Assembly: GCA_034925905.1 (NCBI GenBank) | Contig: JAYFRL010000019.1 | Coordinates: 23,641 to 87,640 of the forward strand | DNA: 64,000 nucleotides | From: JAYFRL01 sp034925905 | GTDB lineage: Bacteria > Bacillota > Clostridia > Lachnospirales > Anaerotignaceae | Direction of reading: 5' to 3' | Part shown: in pieces, positions 35,772-43,790 of the stretch | Numbering within the stretch: position 1 is the stretch's first letter | Layout of the letters: each line of letters opens with the position of its first letter | The notes under the pieces: model-generated | Databases searched by the model: none | Seen by the model: only the letters and a program-made list of their open reading frames with translations | What the model was told of the DNA's origin: nothing | Made by a program: the position numbers and the translations under genes

Positions 35772-36047
35772 AGCAAAGCCGGGGAGACGTCCGGCCGAAT
35801 GTAAGCGAGTCTTTCTACAAAATACGGAAAGGTTTTGAACAGCAAAGCCGGGAAGATGCCCGGCCGAACGTAAGCGAGTTTTTCTACAAAATACGGAAAG
35901 GTTTTGAATAGCAAAGCCGGGGAGACGTCCGGCCGAATGTAAGCGAGCTTTTCTACAAAATACGGAAAGGTTTTGAATAGCAAAGCCGGGAAGACGTCTG
36001 GCCGAACGTAAGCGAGCCTTTCCGCTTTTGGCGGAGAGGTTTTGAAC
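35772..36047 (+). repeat. Four tandem 69-bp units, each with two conserved hairpins
   Basis: Units start at 35772, 35841, 35910 and 35979, each exactly 69 bp and beginning AGCAAAGCCGGG. Every unit holds hairpin A (GCCGGG, 6-nt loop, then TCCGGC, CCCGGC or TCTGGC) and hairpin B (a six-pair stem before the GGTTTTGAA end). All pairs stay formed in a plus-strand RNA because the differences are G-U wobbles. In unit 4 the loop of hairpin B is replaced by an extended GC stem (CCTTTCCGC / GCGGAGAGG) while unit length is kept. No gene, spacer or transposase is associated. Confidence 0.9.
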
Positions 36048-36157
36048 AAGAATAAATATGTAAAAAATTAAATTGTTTTAGTTTTATTTTTTTATCTTTA
36101 CTGTTGACAAAATAGAAAAAGAATATAATAATAAAAGATGTAAGTATTTACGAAACA

Positions 36158-36176
36158 AGTTCGGCAATAACGAACT
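36158..36176. promoter_or_regulatory. Candidate IclR operator
   Basis: Perfect inverted repeat AGTTCG (36158-36163), 7-bp gap, CGAACT (36171-36176), plus an extra ACGAAAC at 36150-36156 resembling the right arm. It lies between the promoter and the iclR start, as expected for autoregulation. Confidence 0.55.
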
Positions 36177-36191
36177 ATTAAGGAGGCTAAA

Positions 36192-36968
36192 ATGGCAAAA
36201 TCAAAAGGGGTCATAATCCAGTCTGTTGCAAGGGCTATGGATATATTAGAATACTTTAACAAAATAAAGGAAATGGGTATTTCTGAAATTTCCGAATGTA
36301 TGGGCCTTAGCAAAAGCACCGTTTTTGGCCTTGTAAATACGCTTGTAAATTACGGATATTTAGAGCAGGATTCTGAAAATAAAAAATATAAGCTAGGCAT
36401 AAAACTTTTTGAACTGGGATGCACTGTTGAGAAACGCTTGGATTTGCGTAATGAAGCAAGACCGTTTTGCGAGAAAATCTCAAAAGCATATGGGCAGACG
36501 GTTCACCTTGCAACTCATTATGAAGGAGAGGTTGTGTATATAGATAAATTCGATATGCCTGATTTTCCCATTTCATACTCGCAAGTGGGTAAGCGTGCTC
36601 CCATGAGCTGCACTGGCGTAGGAAAAGCGATGCTTGCATATTTGCCTTGGGAATATGTTCAAAGGTTTATTGTTTCAAAGGGATTCCCGCTTAAAACGGA
36701 AAAATCAATAAAAACCGTTGAAGAGCTGAAAGAATGTCTTTTTGAAATACGCAGAAACGGATATGCCATAGATGATGAAGAGATATTAATAGGGTTACGG
36801 TGTGTTGCCGCGCCTATTTTCAATCATAAGAATGAGCCTATTGCAGCTATAAGTCTTTCTGGCATGGTGAATAAAATGACGGATGATGTTATTAAGGAAA
36901 TGGCAAAGGATATAATTGATTGTACCCGTGCTATTTCAAATAGCTTAGGCTGTAAAAAAGATAATTAA
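36192..36968 (+). CDS. IclR family transcriptional regulator
   Basis: 258-residue regulator. An N-terminal winged helix (residues about 8-65; GISEISECMGLSKSTVFGLVNTL, key turn at LSKSTVF) precedes the IclR effector domain (about 80-250; RAPMSCTGVGKAMLAYLP is a typical signature). IclR proteins sense small carboxylates and control nearby catabolic genes. Here the neighbours are an acylating aldehyde dehydrogenase, an aldolase, two SDRs and a TRAP transporter. It reads in the direction of the aldolase operon, 64 bp before it, and is the likely local switch. Confidence 0.92.
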   Translation: MAKSKGVIIQSVARAMDILEYFNKIKEMGISEISECMGLSKSTVFGLVNTLVNYGYLEQDSENKKYKLGIKLFELGCTVEKRLDLRNEARPFCEKISKAYGQTVHLATHYEGEVVYIDKFDMPDFPISYSQVGKRAPMSCTGVGKAMLAYLPWEYVQRFIVSKGFPLKTEKSIKTVEELKECLFEIRRNGYAIDDEEILIGLRCVAAPIFNHKNEPIAAISLSGMVNKMTDDVIKEMAKDIIDCTRAISNSLGCKKDN

Positions 36969-37032
36969 ACAACTGGCAAATAGCTTTTAAATTCATTATA
37001 AAAACAAAAAAGACTTGAAGGGAGCTTAAAAA

Positions 37033-37899
37033 ATGGAGGAAAAAATCAAAGTTGGAATTATAGGCCCGGGGAACATAGGCACTGACCTTATGTACAAAAT
37101 TATAAAAAGCAAGCATCTTCAAATGCATTTTATGACAGGCATTATCGAAAGTGAAGGCTTGAAAAGAGCTGAGGGCTTAGGTTATAAAACATCAACGGAA
37201 GGTGTTAAAGCTGTTGCAGAAGATCCGGATGTAAAAATTGTGTTTGACGCAACGCTTGCAAGTGCACATCTTGTAAACGCGCCCGTGCTTAAAGCCGCAG
37301 GCAAAATAGCCATTGATATGACTCCGGCCGCTGTGGGACCATACGTTGTTCCTTGCGTTAATCTTGATAAGCTTCAGGATGTTGATAATTTTAATATGGT
37401 TACTTGCGGAGGGCAGGCTACAATTCCCATTGTAAATGCTATTAATGAGGTTGCCGATGTTGAATATGCGGAAATAGTTGCCAGCATATCTTCAAAAAGC
37501 GCGGGACCTGGCACAAGGGCAAGCATAGACGAATTCACACAAACAACAAGAAAGGGTCTTGAAACTATAGGCGGAGCAGATAAAGCAAAAGCCATAATAG
37601 TTCTTAACCCGGCAGAACCTCCGGTTATGATGTGCAACACAATATATACAATGGTAAAAAATCCTGATGAAAAAGCAATAATTGATGCTGTTAATAAAAC
37701 CATAAAAGAAGTTCAACAATACACACCCGGCTATCAGCTTAGAGTTCCTCCTATCGTTGAAGGCAATAAAGTAACCGTTATTGTCCAGGTTGAGGGCGCA
37801 GGCGATTTTCTTCCTGCATATTCAGGGAACCTTGATATTATTAATTCCGCGGCTGTTGCAGTCGCCGAAAAACTTGCTGTAAAGATGTTGAATAAATGA
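37033..37899 (+). CDS. Acetaldehyde dehydrogenase (acylating), MhpF/DmpF type
   Basis: 288-residue NAD- and CoA-dependent enzyme converting acetaldehyde or a short aldehyde to acyl-CoA. GPGNIGTDLMYKI at residues 11-23 is the dinucleotide site; VTCGGQATIP contains the catalytic Cys125; SKSAGPGTRASIDEFT and the late GAGDFLPAYSGNLDI are conserved. Family members form a channelling complex with the aldolase encoded next (13 bp downstream), passing the aldehyde directly between active sites. In aerobes the pair ends meta-cleavage of aromatics; no ring-cleavage genes are seen here. Confidence 0.95.
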   Translation: MEEKIKVGIIGPGNIGTDLMYKIIKSKHLQMHFMTGIIESEGLKRAEGLGYKTSTEGVKAVAEDPDVKIVFDATLASAHLVNAPVLKAAGKIAIDMTPAAVGPYVVPCVNLDKLQDVDNFNMVTCGGQATIPIVNAINEVADVEYAEIVASISSKSAGPGTRASIDEFTQTTRKGLETIGGADKAKAIIVLNPAEPPVMMCNTIYTMVKNPDEKAIIDAVNKTIKEVQQYTPGYQLRVPPIVEGNKVTVIVQVEGAGDFLPAYSGNLDIINSAAVAVAEKLAVKMLNK

Positions 37900-37912
37900 G
37901 GAGGGATTTAAA

Positions 37913-38920
37913 ATGGAAAAGAAGAAAATAAACATTGTAGACACAACGCTTCGTGACGGAAGCCACGCAGTAAGCCATAGTTTTTCCCCTGAGCAAGTAG
38001 CGGCTATTGCAGGCGGGCTTGACAAAGTGGGAGTAAGCATAATTGAATGTGCGCATGGTGACGGAATAACGGGCTCAACATTTAATTATGGCTTTTCAAA
38101 ATATAAAGAAATGGATCTTATTAAATCCGCAAGCTCTGCCATTAAAAATGGAAGAGAGTGTATCCTCCTTATCCCGGGAATAGGAACAATTGAAGATATG
38201 GAAGAGGCATATGAAAACGGAGCAAGGGTTGTAAGAGTTGCAACGCATTGTACAGAAGCAGATGTTGGAATTCAGCATATTAAGGCTGCAAAAAAGATGG
38301 GCATGATGGCTGTGGGTTTTCTTATGATGATACATATGGCAAGCCCTGAAAAGCTTCTTGAACAGGCTAAAATTTTTGAAGCCGCAGGAGCAGACTATAT
38401 TAATCTTGCCGATTCGGCAGGCTATCTTCTTCCCGAAGATGTTAAAGAAAGAATAAAAACTGTTGTTGAAGGTATAAATATTCCTGTTGGTTTCCATGCT
38501 CATAACAATCTTAGTCTTGCAATTGCAAATTCAATTGCTGCTGTTGAAGTTGGCGCAACATATGTAGATGCCACTTGCCGTGGCCTTGGTGCAGGAGCAG
38601 GGAATGCCCAGCTTGAGGTTTTAGTAGCTGTTCTAAATAGAATGGGATATGATACGGGAATTGACCTTTATGGTGTAATGGATGTGGCAGAAGAAATAGT
38701 TGAGCCTATCATGCAGCGCCCTCAAATAATAAAGAGTGCTCCTTTAATGCTAGGCTATGCAGGTGTATATTCAAGCTTTCTTCTTCACACATATAAAGCA
38801 GCAGAAAGGTTTGACCTTAATCCAAGGGATATTCTTGTTGAGCTTGGTAAAAGAAGAATGGTTGGCGGCCAGGAAGATATGATTGTTGATGTTGCTTATC
38901 AGCTTTCTTTGAAAAAATAA
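37913..38920 (+). CDS. dmpG: 4-hydroxy-2-oxovalerate aldolase family (DmpG/BphI/MhpE)
   Basis: 335-residue class II pyruvate aldolase. Residues matching those of the BphI/DmpG enzymes are present: Arg14, Asp15 and His18 in TTLRDGSHAVSH, metal ligands His195 and His197 in GFHAHNNLS, and Tyr286 in GVYSS. It cleaves 4-hydroxy-2-oxo acids to pyruvate plus an aldehyde, which the co-encoded dehydrogenase turns to acyl-CoA. The C-terminal helices used to dock the dehydrogenase appear complete. The acyl group size (acetaldehyde or other) is not set by the visible motifs. Ribosome site GAGGAGGG. Confidence 0.94.
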   Translation: MEKKKINIVDTTLRDGSHAVSHSFSPEQVAAIAGGLDKVGVSIIECAHGDGITGSTFNYGFSKYKEMDLIKSASSAIKNGRECILLIPGIGTIEDMEEAYENGARVVRVATHCTEADVGIQHIKAAKKMGMMAVGFLMMIHMASPEKLLEQAKIFEAAGADYINLADSAGYLLPEDVKERIKTVVEGINIPVGFHAHNNLSLAIANSIAAVEVGATYVDATCRGLGAGAGNAQLEVLVAVLNRMGYDTGIDLYGVMDVAEEIVEPIMQRPQIIKSAPLMLGYAGVYSSFLLHTYKAAERFDLNPRDILVELGKRRMVGGQEDMIVDVAYQLSLKK

Positions 38921-39020
38921 TTATGGTATATGCTGCAAAAATAAAATTCTTCACCCGTAAGGAAAGCGTACTTATGCTTTAGAGTAAACTTCTTCTCTCA
39001 TATATAAATCAGCAAAAAAC

Positions 39021-39062
39021 AACAAGCTCGATAGAATAAAATCTAAAGAGCTTGTTGGTTTT
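39021..39062. terminator. Bidirectional terminator between aldolase and SDR genes
   Basis: AACAAGCTC (39021-39029) pairs with GAGCTTGTT (39048-39056), followed by GGTTTTTAT on the plus strand and by TGTTTTTTGC on the minus strand. It separates the two converging halves of the catabolic cluster. Confidence 0.8.
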
Positions 39063-39090
39063 TATTTACTTATAATTTTTATAAGCAGAA

Positions 39091-39834
39091 TTAATCTTTT
39101 GTAACTCCGCCGTCAGCGTCTATAATTTCTCCGGTAACAAAACTTGAAAGATCTGAAAGCAGGAATAATATTACGTTTGCAATTTCATACGGCTTAGCTG
39201 TCCTGTTAAGAGGTATAAGAGACAGAGAGTTTTTGCTCTGTTCAGGCGTCATTATGCTTGTCATGGCAGTTTTTGTATATCCTGGGCAAACTCCTGTGCA
39301 GTTTATATTATATTTTCCGCCTTCTTTGGCTATTGCAAGGGTGAGGCCTATAACTCCTGCTTTTGATGTTGCATATGCACATGTTCCAAGGAGACCACCG
39401 CCAACCTTTGCCGCTATTGAAGAGACGTTAACAATATGCCCGCCGCCATTGTCCCGCATATTTGGATATACAACGCTTATTGCGGCATACATGGCAGTAA
39501 GATTGATGGCCAAAACTTTATCCCATTCTTCTTGGGTTGTGTCAAGGAATTTTTTTGTGCTTACAATTCCGGCAACATTTGCAAGACCATGAATATATCC
39601 GTATTTTTTGCATATCCCGCCAAATACTTCTCTTATCTCCGATGGATTTGAAAGATCCACCATATATGCCTCGCAATTTTCTTTTCCAAGTTCTGAAATA
39701 ACTTCGTCTGCCGCATTTTTATTTATATCTATAATTATAACTTTTCCGCCGCCATTAACTATTCCTTTGGCAACTTCTCTTCCTATGCCGCCTGCGCCGC
39801 CTGTTACAATAATATTTTTTCCTTTAAAGTCCAT
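39091..39834 (-). CDS. SDR family NAD(P)-dependent dehydrogenase (first of pair)
   Basis: 247-residue classical short-chain dehydrogenase. Cofactor motif TGGAGGIG (about residues 11-18), then NVAG, catalytic Ser in VSSIAAKVGGG and Tyr/Lys in YATSKAGV are intact. The downstream in-frame ATG at 39834 is preferred to 39849 because GGAGGA lies between them. It probably oxidises or reduces a hydroxy group of the substrate imported by the TRAP system. It sits 34 bp after its paralogue in the same direction; the two share about half their residues by eye. Confidence 0.9.
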   Translation of the reverse strand: MDFKGKNIIVTGGAGGIGREVAKGIVNGGGKVIIIDINKNAADEVISELGKENCEAYMVDLSNPSEIREVFGGICKKYGYIHGLANVAGIVSTKKFLDTTQEEWDKVLAINLTAMYAAISVVYPNMRDNGGGHIVNVSSIAAKVGGGLLGTCAYATSKAGVIGLTLAIAKEGGKYNINCTGVCPGYTKTAMTSIMTPEQSKNSLSLIPLNRTAKPYEIANVILFLLSDLSSFVTGEIIDADGGVTKD

Positions 39835-39868
39835 AATAATATCCTCCATTCAATAAACTATATTTAAA

Positions 39869-40618
39869 TTAATCCATTGTCATGCCGCCATCAGCATCCA
39901 CGCAATCCCCTGTAACAAAGCTTGCGAGGTCTGAAGCAAGAAAGAGAATAACATTAGCAACTTCCTGAGGTTCGGCACGTCTGTGAAGAGCAAAAGAGGA
40001 TAAAACTTTTTCTTTTTGTTCAGAAGTCATAACATCAGTCATGGGCGTGTTTGTGTAGCCCGGGCAAACAGTGTTGCAACGGATTCCAACCGGTCCAAAT
40101 TCTTTTGCTATAACTCTTGTAAGCCCTATAACTCCGGCTTTTGATGAAGCATATGCACAGGTTCCAAGATATCCACCGCCAACCTTGCCAGCTATTGAAG
40201 CAACATTAACTATACTTCCGCCGCCGTTTTCTGCCATGTGATGGGCAAGAGCCTGGGCGCCTGCGAAAATAGCCGTAAGATTAATGGCCAAAACCTTGTC
40301 CCATTCAGCCTGGGAAAGATCTTCAAATTTACATCTGCTAAGCATACCGGCATTATTTATAAGAGAATCAATATGTCCGTGTTTTTCTATTAAACCTTTA
40401 TAAGCTTCCCTTATTTCGTTTGGGTTGCTTAAATCAACCTGGCAGAAAGAAACTTTATCAGCGCCAAACTCGGCGATAACCTTATCTGCGGAGGCTTTAT
40501 TAATGTCTATGATTATGGCATGTCCGCCACCAAGGGCAACACCTTTAACAATAGCGCTTCCTATGCCGCCTGCGCCGCCAGTTATTATAACATTTTTCCC
40601 TTTAAAATTAAAATCCAT
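39869..40618 (-). CDS. SDR family NAD(P)-dependent dehydrogenase (second of pair)
   Basis: 249-residue paralogue of the neighbouring SDR. TGGAGGIGSAIVKG (cofactor loop), INNAGML, VASIAGKVGGGYLG (Ser) and YASSKAGVIGLTR (Tyr, Lys) are present, as is CPGYTNTPMTDVM after the active site. Asp at the end of the second strand (IIIDIN) hints at NAD(H) preference in both copies. It is the first SDR after the TRAP genes on the minus strand, with hairpins in the 113-bp gap. Likely acts on the same substrate family as its partner. Confidence 0.9.
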   Translation of the reverse strand: MDFNFKGKNVIITGGAGGIGSAIVKGVALGGGHAIIIDINKASADKVIAEFGADKVSFCQVDLSNPNEIREAYKGLIEKHGHIDSLINNAGMLSRCKFEDLSQAEWDKVLAINLTAIFAGAQALAHHMAENGGGSIVNVASIAGKVGGGYLGTCAYASSKAGVIGLTRVIAKEFGPVGIRCNTVCPGYTNTPMTDVMTSEQKEKVLSSFALHRRAEPQEVANVILFLASDLASFVTGDCVDADGGMTMD

Positions 40619-40657
40619 AAAAAAGACCTCCTTTAATATCTAAAAAAGTATACTTAT

Positions 40658-40722
40658 AAGGCTGCCTAATTTTGAGGTTAGACAGCCTTTGGTAAGAACG
40701 AATTTATTCTGTTTAGAATAAA
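40658..40722. terminator. Two hairpins between dctM and the SDR genes
   Basis: AAGGCTG...TTAGACAGCCTT (40658-40689; 12-bp stem with one mismatch) and TTTATTCT, GTTT loop, AGAATAAA (40703-40722). Neither has an immediate T-run on the minus strand, so partial termination or mRNA end-processing is more likely than full stop. Confidence 0.55.
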
Positions 40723-40731
40723 GGTAGTTTT

Positions 40732-42000
40732 TTATAACGATGGGAGCCAAGTAGTGAGCGGTGGAAAGTATGTGATAAGCAAAAGAACAACAAGAGCTAT
40801 AAGCATGAAAGGTATAGCTTCTTTAAGTGTTTTGCTGAATTGACCTCCACCTATTGTATTACCCAGAAGCAAACAAACACCAACAGGAGGTGTTAAAAGA
40901 CCGATATAAAGGTTCATCGACATAATCATACCAAAATGAATAGTATCAATCTTATATGCTGTTAAAAGAGGCATAAGAAGCGGAGTCATCATAACGATAG
41001 CTGCATTTGCCTCCATAAGCATACCAATAATAAGGAAGAGTATGTTTATGAATATAAGAAGCACTACTGTGCTGCTTGTAAGTGATGTAAACAGGGTAAG
41101 CACTTTTTGGGGAAGCTGAGAAGTAACAATAACATAGCTTGAAGATTTAGAAAGACCAACAAGGCAAAGTATTGTTGCAGCAGAAATTCCAGCTTCTGCG
41201 AAAATAGGGAATATGTCTTTGTAAGACATATCCTTGTATATGAAAATGCTTACTATAATTGAATAAACAACAGATATTGCAGATGCTTCTGTTGGGGTAA
41301 AGATACCGCCGAAGATACCGCCGAGTATAATAACAGGCATAAGAAGAGCCCAAATACTGTTTTTGAATGTAAGAGCTATTTCCCTTGGTTTCATCCTTGG
41401 ATGCGAAGGATAATTATGCTTTTTAGCATATAAGTTTGTATAAACCAAGAAAGCTGTTACAGTTATTATTGCCGGAATTATGGATGCAAGGAAGAGGTCT
41501 GCAATAGAGGTCTCAACGATAGCTCCATAAACTATAAGCGTTATTGAAGGGGGAACAAGAGGACCGAGAATCGAAGCTGCCGAAGCGATAGCGCATGCAA
41601 ATTCATCTGAGTAGCCTTCTCTTTTCATAGCAGGGATTGTTGTTCCTCCGATAGCTGAAACAGTTGCAACTGCAGAGCCGGTTATAGCTCCAAACAATGC
41701 GGAAGCAAGAACGGTAACCATTCCAAGGCTTCCTTTAACCCAACCTATAAGTGAATTTGAAACATCAATAAGCTTTAAAGTTATACCTTTAGCCATAACA
41801 TTTCCGGCAATCATGAAGAAAGGGATAGCCAAAAGAGAAACAGAGTCAATACCAACAAACATTTTCTGTGGTATTACAACAAGGGGCATACCGCTCATAG
41901 TCATTGCTACAACGGTTCCGATACCAAGAGCCATATAAATGGGTATTCCAAGAATAGATAAACCTATTAAACCTATAAGTACCACTGCACCTGGATTCAT
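40732..42000 (-). CDS. dctM: TRAP transporter large permease (DctM type)
   Basis: 422-residue membrane protein with about eleven to twelve helices of the DctM/SiaM family. LAIPFFMIAGNVMAKG, SAVATVSAIGGTTIPAMKREGYSDEFACAIASAAS (here split; about residues 105-140), PTEASAISVVYSI and LLTPPVGVCLLLG are typical. It carries the sodium-coupled transport path for a carboxylate delivered by DctP. It overlaps dctQ by one base. The TRAP genes are on the minus strand in the order dctP, dctQ, dctM. Confidence 0.95.
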   Translation of the reverse strand: MNPGAVVLIGLIGLSILGIPIYMALGIGTVVAMTMSGMPLVVIPQKMFVGIDSVSLLAIPFFMIAGNVMAKGITLKLIDVSNSLIGWVKGSLGMVTVLASALFGAITGSAVATVSAIGGTTIPAMKREGYSDEFACAIASAASILGPLVPPSITLIVYGAIVETSIADLFLASIIPAIITVTAFLVYTNLYAKKHNYPSHPRMKPREIALTFKNSIWALLMPVIILGGIFGGIFTPTEASAISVVYSIIVSIFIYKDMSYKDIFPIFAEAGISAATILCLVGLSKSSSYVIVTSQLPQKVLTLFTSLTSSTVVLLIFINILFLIIGMLMEANAAIVMMTPLLMPLLTAYKIDTIHFGMIMSMNLYIGLLTPPVGVCLLLGNTIGGGQFSKTLKEAIPFMLIALVVLLLITYFPPLTTWLPSL

Positions 42001-42518
42001 TATTTGGCCACCTCGTTTCCGTTGGTTTCTTTGTTATAATTTATAAATCCCAGAATATTTTTAAGCACAACCTCTATTGATGTGAGTATCATCAAAAACG
42101 AACCTACAGGAAGGCACATGTAAATATAAGCGAAAGGTATTCTCATTCCTGCTGAAGTGTTCTTAAATGAGCCTTTGCAAAGGACGATAGAATAATGAAA
42201 CATATAAAAAAGGAAAATCATTCCAAGCAATGTACAAATCGCTATAACAAGATGCCTTGTTTTCGGCTTATAAAGATTTACCAAAAAGTCAATCTGAAGC
42301 TGAGACTGACGTCTTGTAGCTACAACTGCGCCAAAGAGAACTATATAAGCAAACAGGTATCTGGCAAGCTCTTCACTCCAAACATTTGATTGATGGAAGC
42401 AGTAACGAAGAATAACCTGATATGTAATTACAATTACCATAGATATGCCGGCCAAGCAAATAAACCATTTTATTATCGTCTCGATAATGTCAAGGAATTT
42501 TGAATAGGTTTTTAACAT
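42000..42518 (-). CDS. dctQ: TRAP transporter small permease (DctQ type)
   Basis: 172-residue protein with four helices. SNVWSEELARYLFAYIVLFGAVVATRRQSQLQIDF (split; about residues 38-72) contains the conserved EELARY and R/Q-rich signature of DctQ. It forms the membrane complex with DctM. dctP ends 183 bp upstream, with a strong hairpin (42610-42660) in that gap. Ribosome site GGAGGG on the minus strand. Confidence 0.93.
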   Translation of the reverse strand: MLKTYSKFLDIIETIIKWFICLAGISMVIVITYQVILRYCFHQSNVWSEELARYLFAYIVLFGAVVATRRQSQLQIDFLVNLYKPKTRHLVIAICTLLGMIFLFYMFHYSIVLCKGSFKNTSAGMRIPFAYIYMCLPVGSFLMILTSIEVVLKNILGFINYNKETNGNEVAK

Positions 42519-42609
42519 AATTCCAGCAGCCCTCCTTTAAAGAATAATGAATTATGACAATTATAAGAAGTATAAAGATATTATAAAAAAATAGAAAGCT
42601 TCCTTTAAA

Positions 42610-42660
42610 GAATTTGGATATTCGCTCCCCCCAAAGAGGGGAGGAGGAATATCCAAATTC
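42610..42660 (-). other. 14-bp stem hairpin between dctP and dctQ
   Basis: GAATTTGGATATTC (42610-42623) is perfectly complementary to GAATATCCAAATTC (42647-42660). An inner CTCCCC/GGGGAG stem adds GC pairs. It lacks a T-tract just after it in the minus direction, so it is more likely an mRNA stabiliser or partial terminator that keeps dctP transcript above dctQM. Confidence 0.7.
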
Positions 42661-42701
42661 AATTAACAGCTGATTTTAAAATAATTTAGCAACTATGTAG
42701 A

Positions 42702-43763
42702 TTAAACATCCATAGCTTTAATCTGGTTAGCCCAATCTGACAAATTCGGGAATATTTCATCAACAAATCCATCAAAAAGATCGATGAATTCCTGTTTGTC
42801 AACTTCTACTATTTCGCAACCTTTTGCTTTAAACTTCTCAACGAGTTCTTCTTCAGCCTTAAGTGTGCCGGCGTTCTTGTAATCTGAAGCTGCCTGAGCT
42901 GCTTCTTGAACGAATCCCTGGATGTCTGCAGGAAGTGAATCGTAATAATCTCTGTCCATCATAAAGATTGACTGGCTATAAACATGGTCTGTTCTGATGA
43001 CATATTTGCATACATCATAGAAACCATAGTTATATGACTCAAGTAATGGATTTTCCTGTCCATCAACAGTTCCTTGCTGAATAGCTGTGAATGTTTCTGT
43101 GATTGCAAGAGGAGTAGGTGTAGCGCCTATTCTCTTCCATGTTTCAAGATAAACTTGAATGTTAGGAGCCCTTAATTTGAAGCCTTTGAAATCAGCAAGC
43201 TTTTCCATTTTGTATTTAGCTGTTGTGATACGAACGCCTCTGTACATGCTTCCTAAAAGTTTGAATCCGCCGTCTTCGCCAACTTTTTCACGGATTTCTT
43301 CGCCAAGGTCGCTTGACCAAACTTTCATGAAATGGTCATATCCTGAATAAAGGTAAGGAACTGCGTCAATGTTTGCATATTCTGACCAAGCATCAAGTGT
43401 TCCTAAGCTTTCCATGAATACATCGCACATTCCGTAAGCAAGACCTTCGATACAGTCACGCCAGTCGCCTAATACGCCGCCGGCATAAATATCAACAGCA
43501 ATTCTTCCGCCGGAAGCTTCTTCAATTGTTTTTTTGAACACTTCCATTGACTCATAAATGATATCTCCAGGAGATGTGTTAAGCCCAAGCTTCCACTCGT
43601 ATTCAGGAGCAGCTGCTTCAGCTGTCTTTTCTTCTGTTTTTTCTTCTGTTTTTTCTTCTGTAGTTGCTGGTGGTGTGGTTGTTTCAGTTTTCTTTTCACC
43701 GCATCCGGCAAGAATACCAACCACAAGGATTGCGGCTAATGCAATACCTATAAACCTTTTCAT
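42702..43763 (-). CDS. dctP: TRAP transporter substrate-binding lipoprotein (DctP type)
   Basis: 353-residue exported binding protein. The signal peptide ends in a GILAGC lipobox (Cys about 21), followed by a TEEKTEEKTEEKT-type linker and a DctP domain (about 50-353). FKGFKLRAPNIQVYLETWKRIGATPTPL (split) includes the conserved Arg that binds the ligand carboxylate, and TVDGQENPL is a family signature. The ATG at 43763 is preferred to 43778 because AGGAGG lies between them. Ligand probably a hydroxy- or keto-carboxylate; the class does not fix which. Confidence 0.94.
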   Translation of the reverse strand: MKRFIGIALAAILVVGILAGCGEKKTETTTPPATTEEKTEEKTEEKTAEAAAPEYEWKLGLNTSPGDIIYESMEVFKKTIEEASGGRIAVDIYAGGVLGDWRDCIEGLAYGMCDVFMESLGTLDAWSEYANIDAVPYLYSGYDHFMKVWSSDLGEEIREKVGEDGGFKLLGSMYRGVRITTAKYKMEKLADFKGFKLRAPNIQVYLETWKRIGATPTPLAITETFTAIQQGTVDGQENPLLESYNYGFYDVCKYVIRTDHVYSQSIFMMDRDYYDSLPADIQGFVQEAAQAASDYKNAGTLKAEEELVEKFKAKGCEIVEVDKQEFIDLFDGFVDEIFPNLSDWANQIKAMDV

Positions 43764-43790
43764 ATAACTCCTCCTCATTTTTGATAAAAT

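Larger units (their letters stand above)
35715..36191. other. 477-bp non-coding region with repeats and the iclR promoter
   Basis: After the hairpin at 35731-35762 come the four 69-bp units (35772-36047). Then an AT-rich stretch carries TTGACA (36104-36109) and TATAAT (36124-36129, spacer 14) or AATAAT (36127-36132, spacer 17), an operator-like palindrome (36158-36176), and the AAGGAGG ribosome site of the IclR gene. The minus strand is open through the repeats for 96 codons from a TTG, but with no ribosome site. Confidence 0.7.

Noticed and set aside
35772..36047. CRISPR-like array
   Set aside because: Units abut directly with no unique spacers and no cas genes are nearby.
35759..36049. 96-codon minus-strand open frame of 23-residue repeats
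   Set aside because: The repeat unit is 69 bp, a multiple of three, so an open frame repeats automatically. It starts with TTG without a ribosome site, and substitutions follow RNA pairing rather than codon positions.
37033..38920. Aromatic meta-cleavage operon
   Set aside because: No ring-cleaving dioxygenase, hydroxylase, muconic-semialdehyde enzyme or adjacent hydratase is present.
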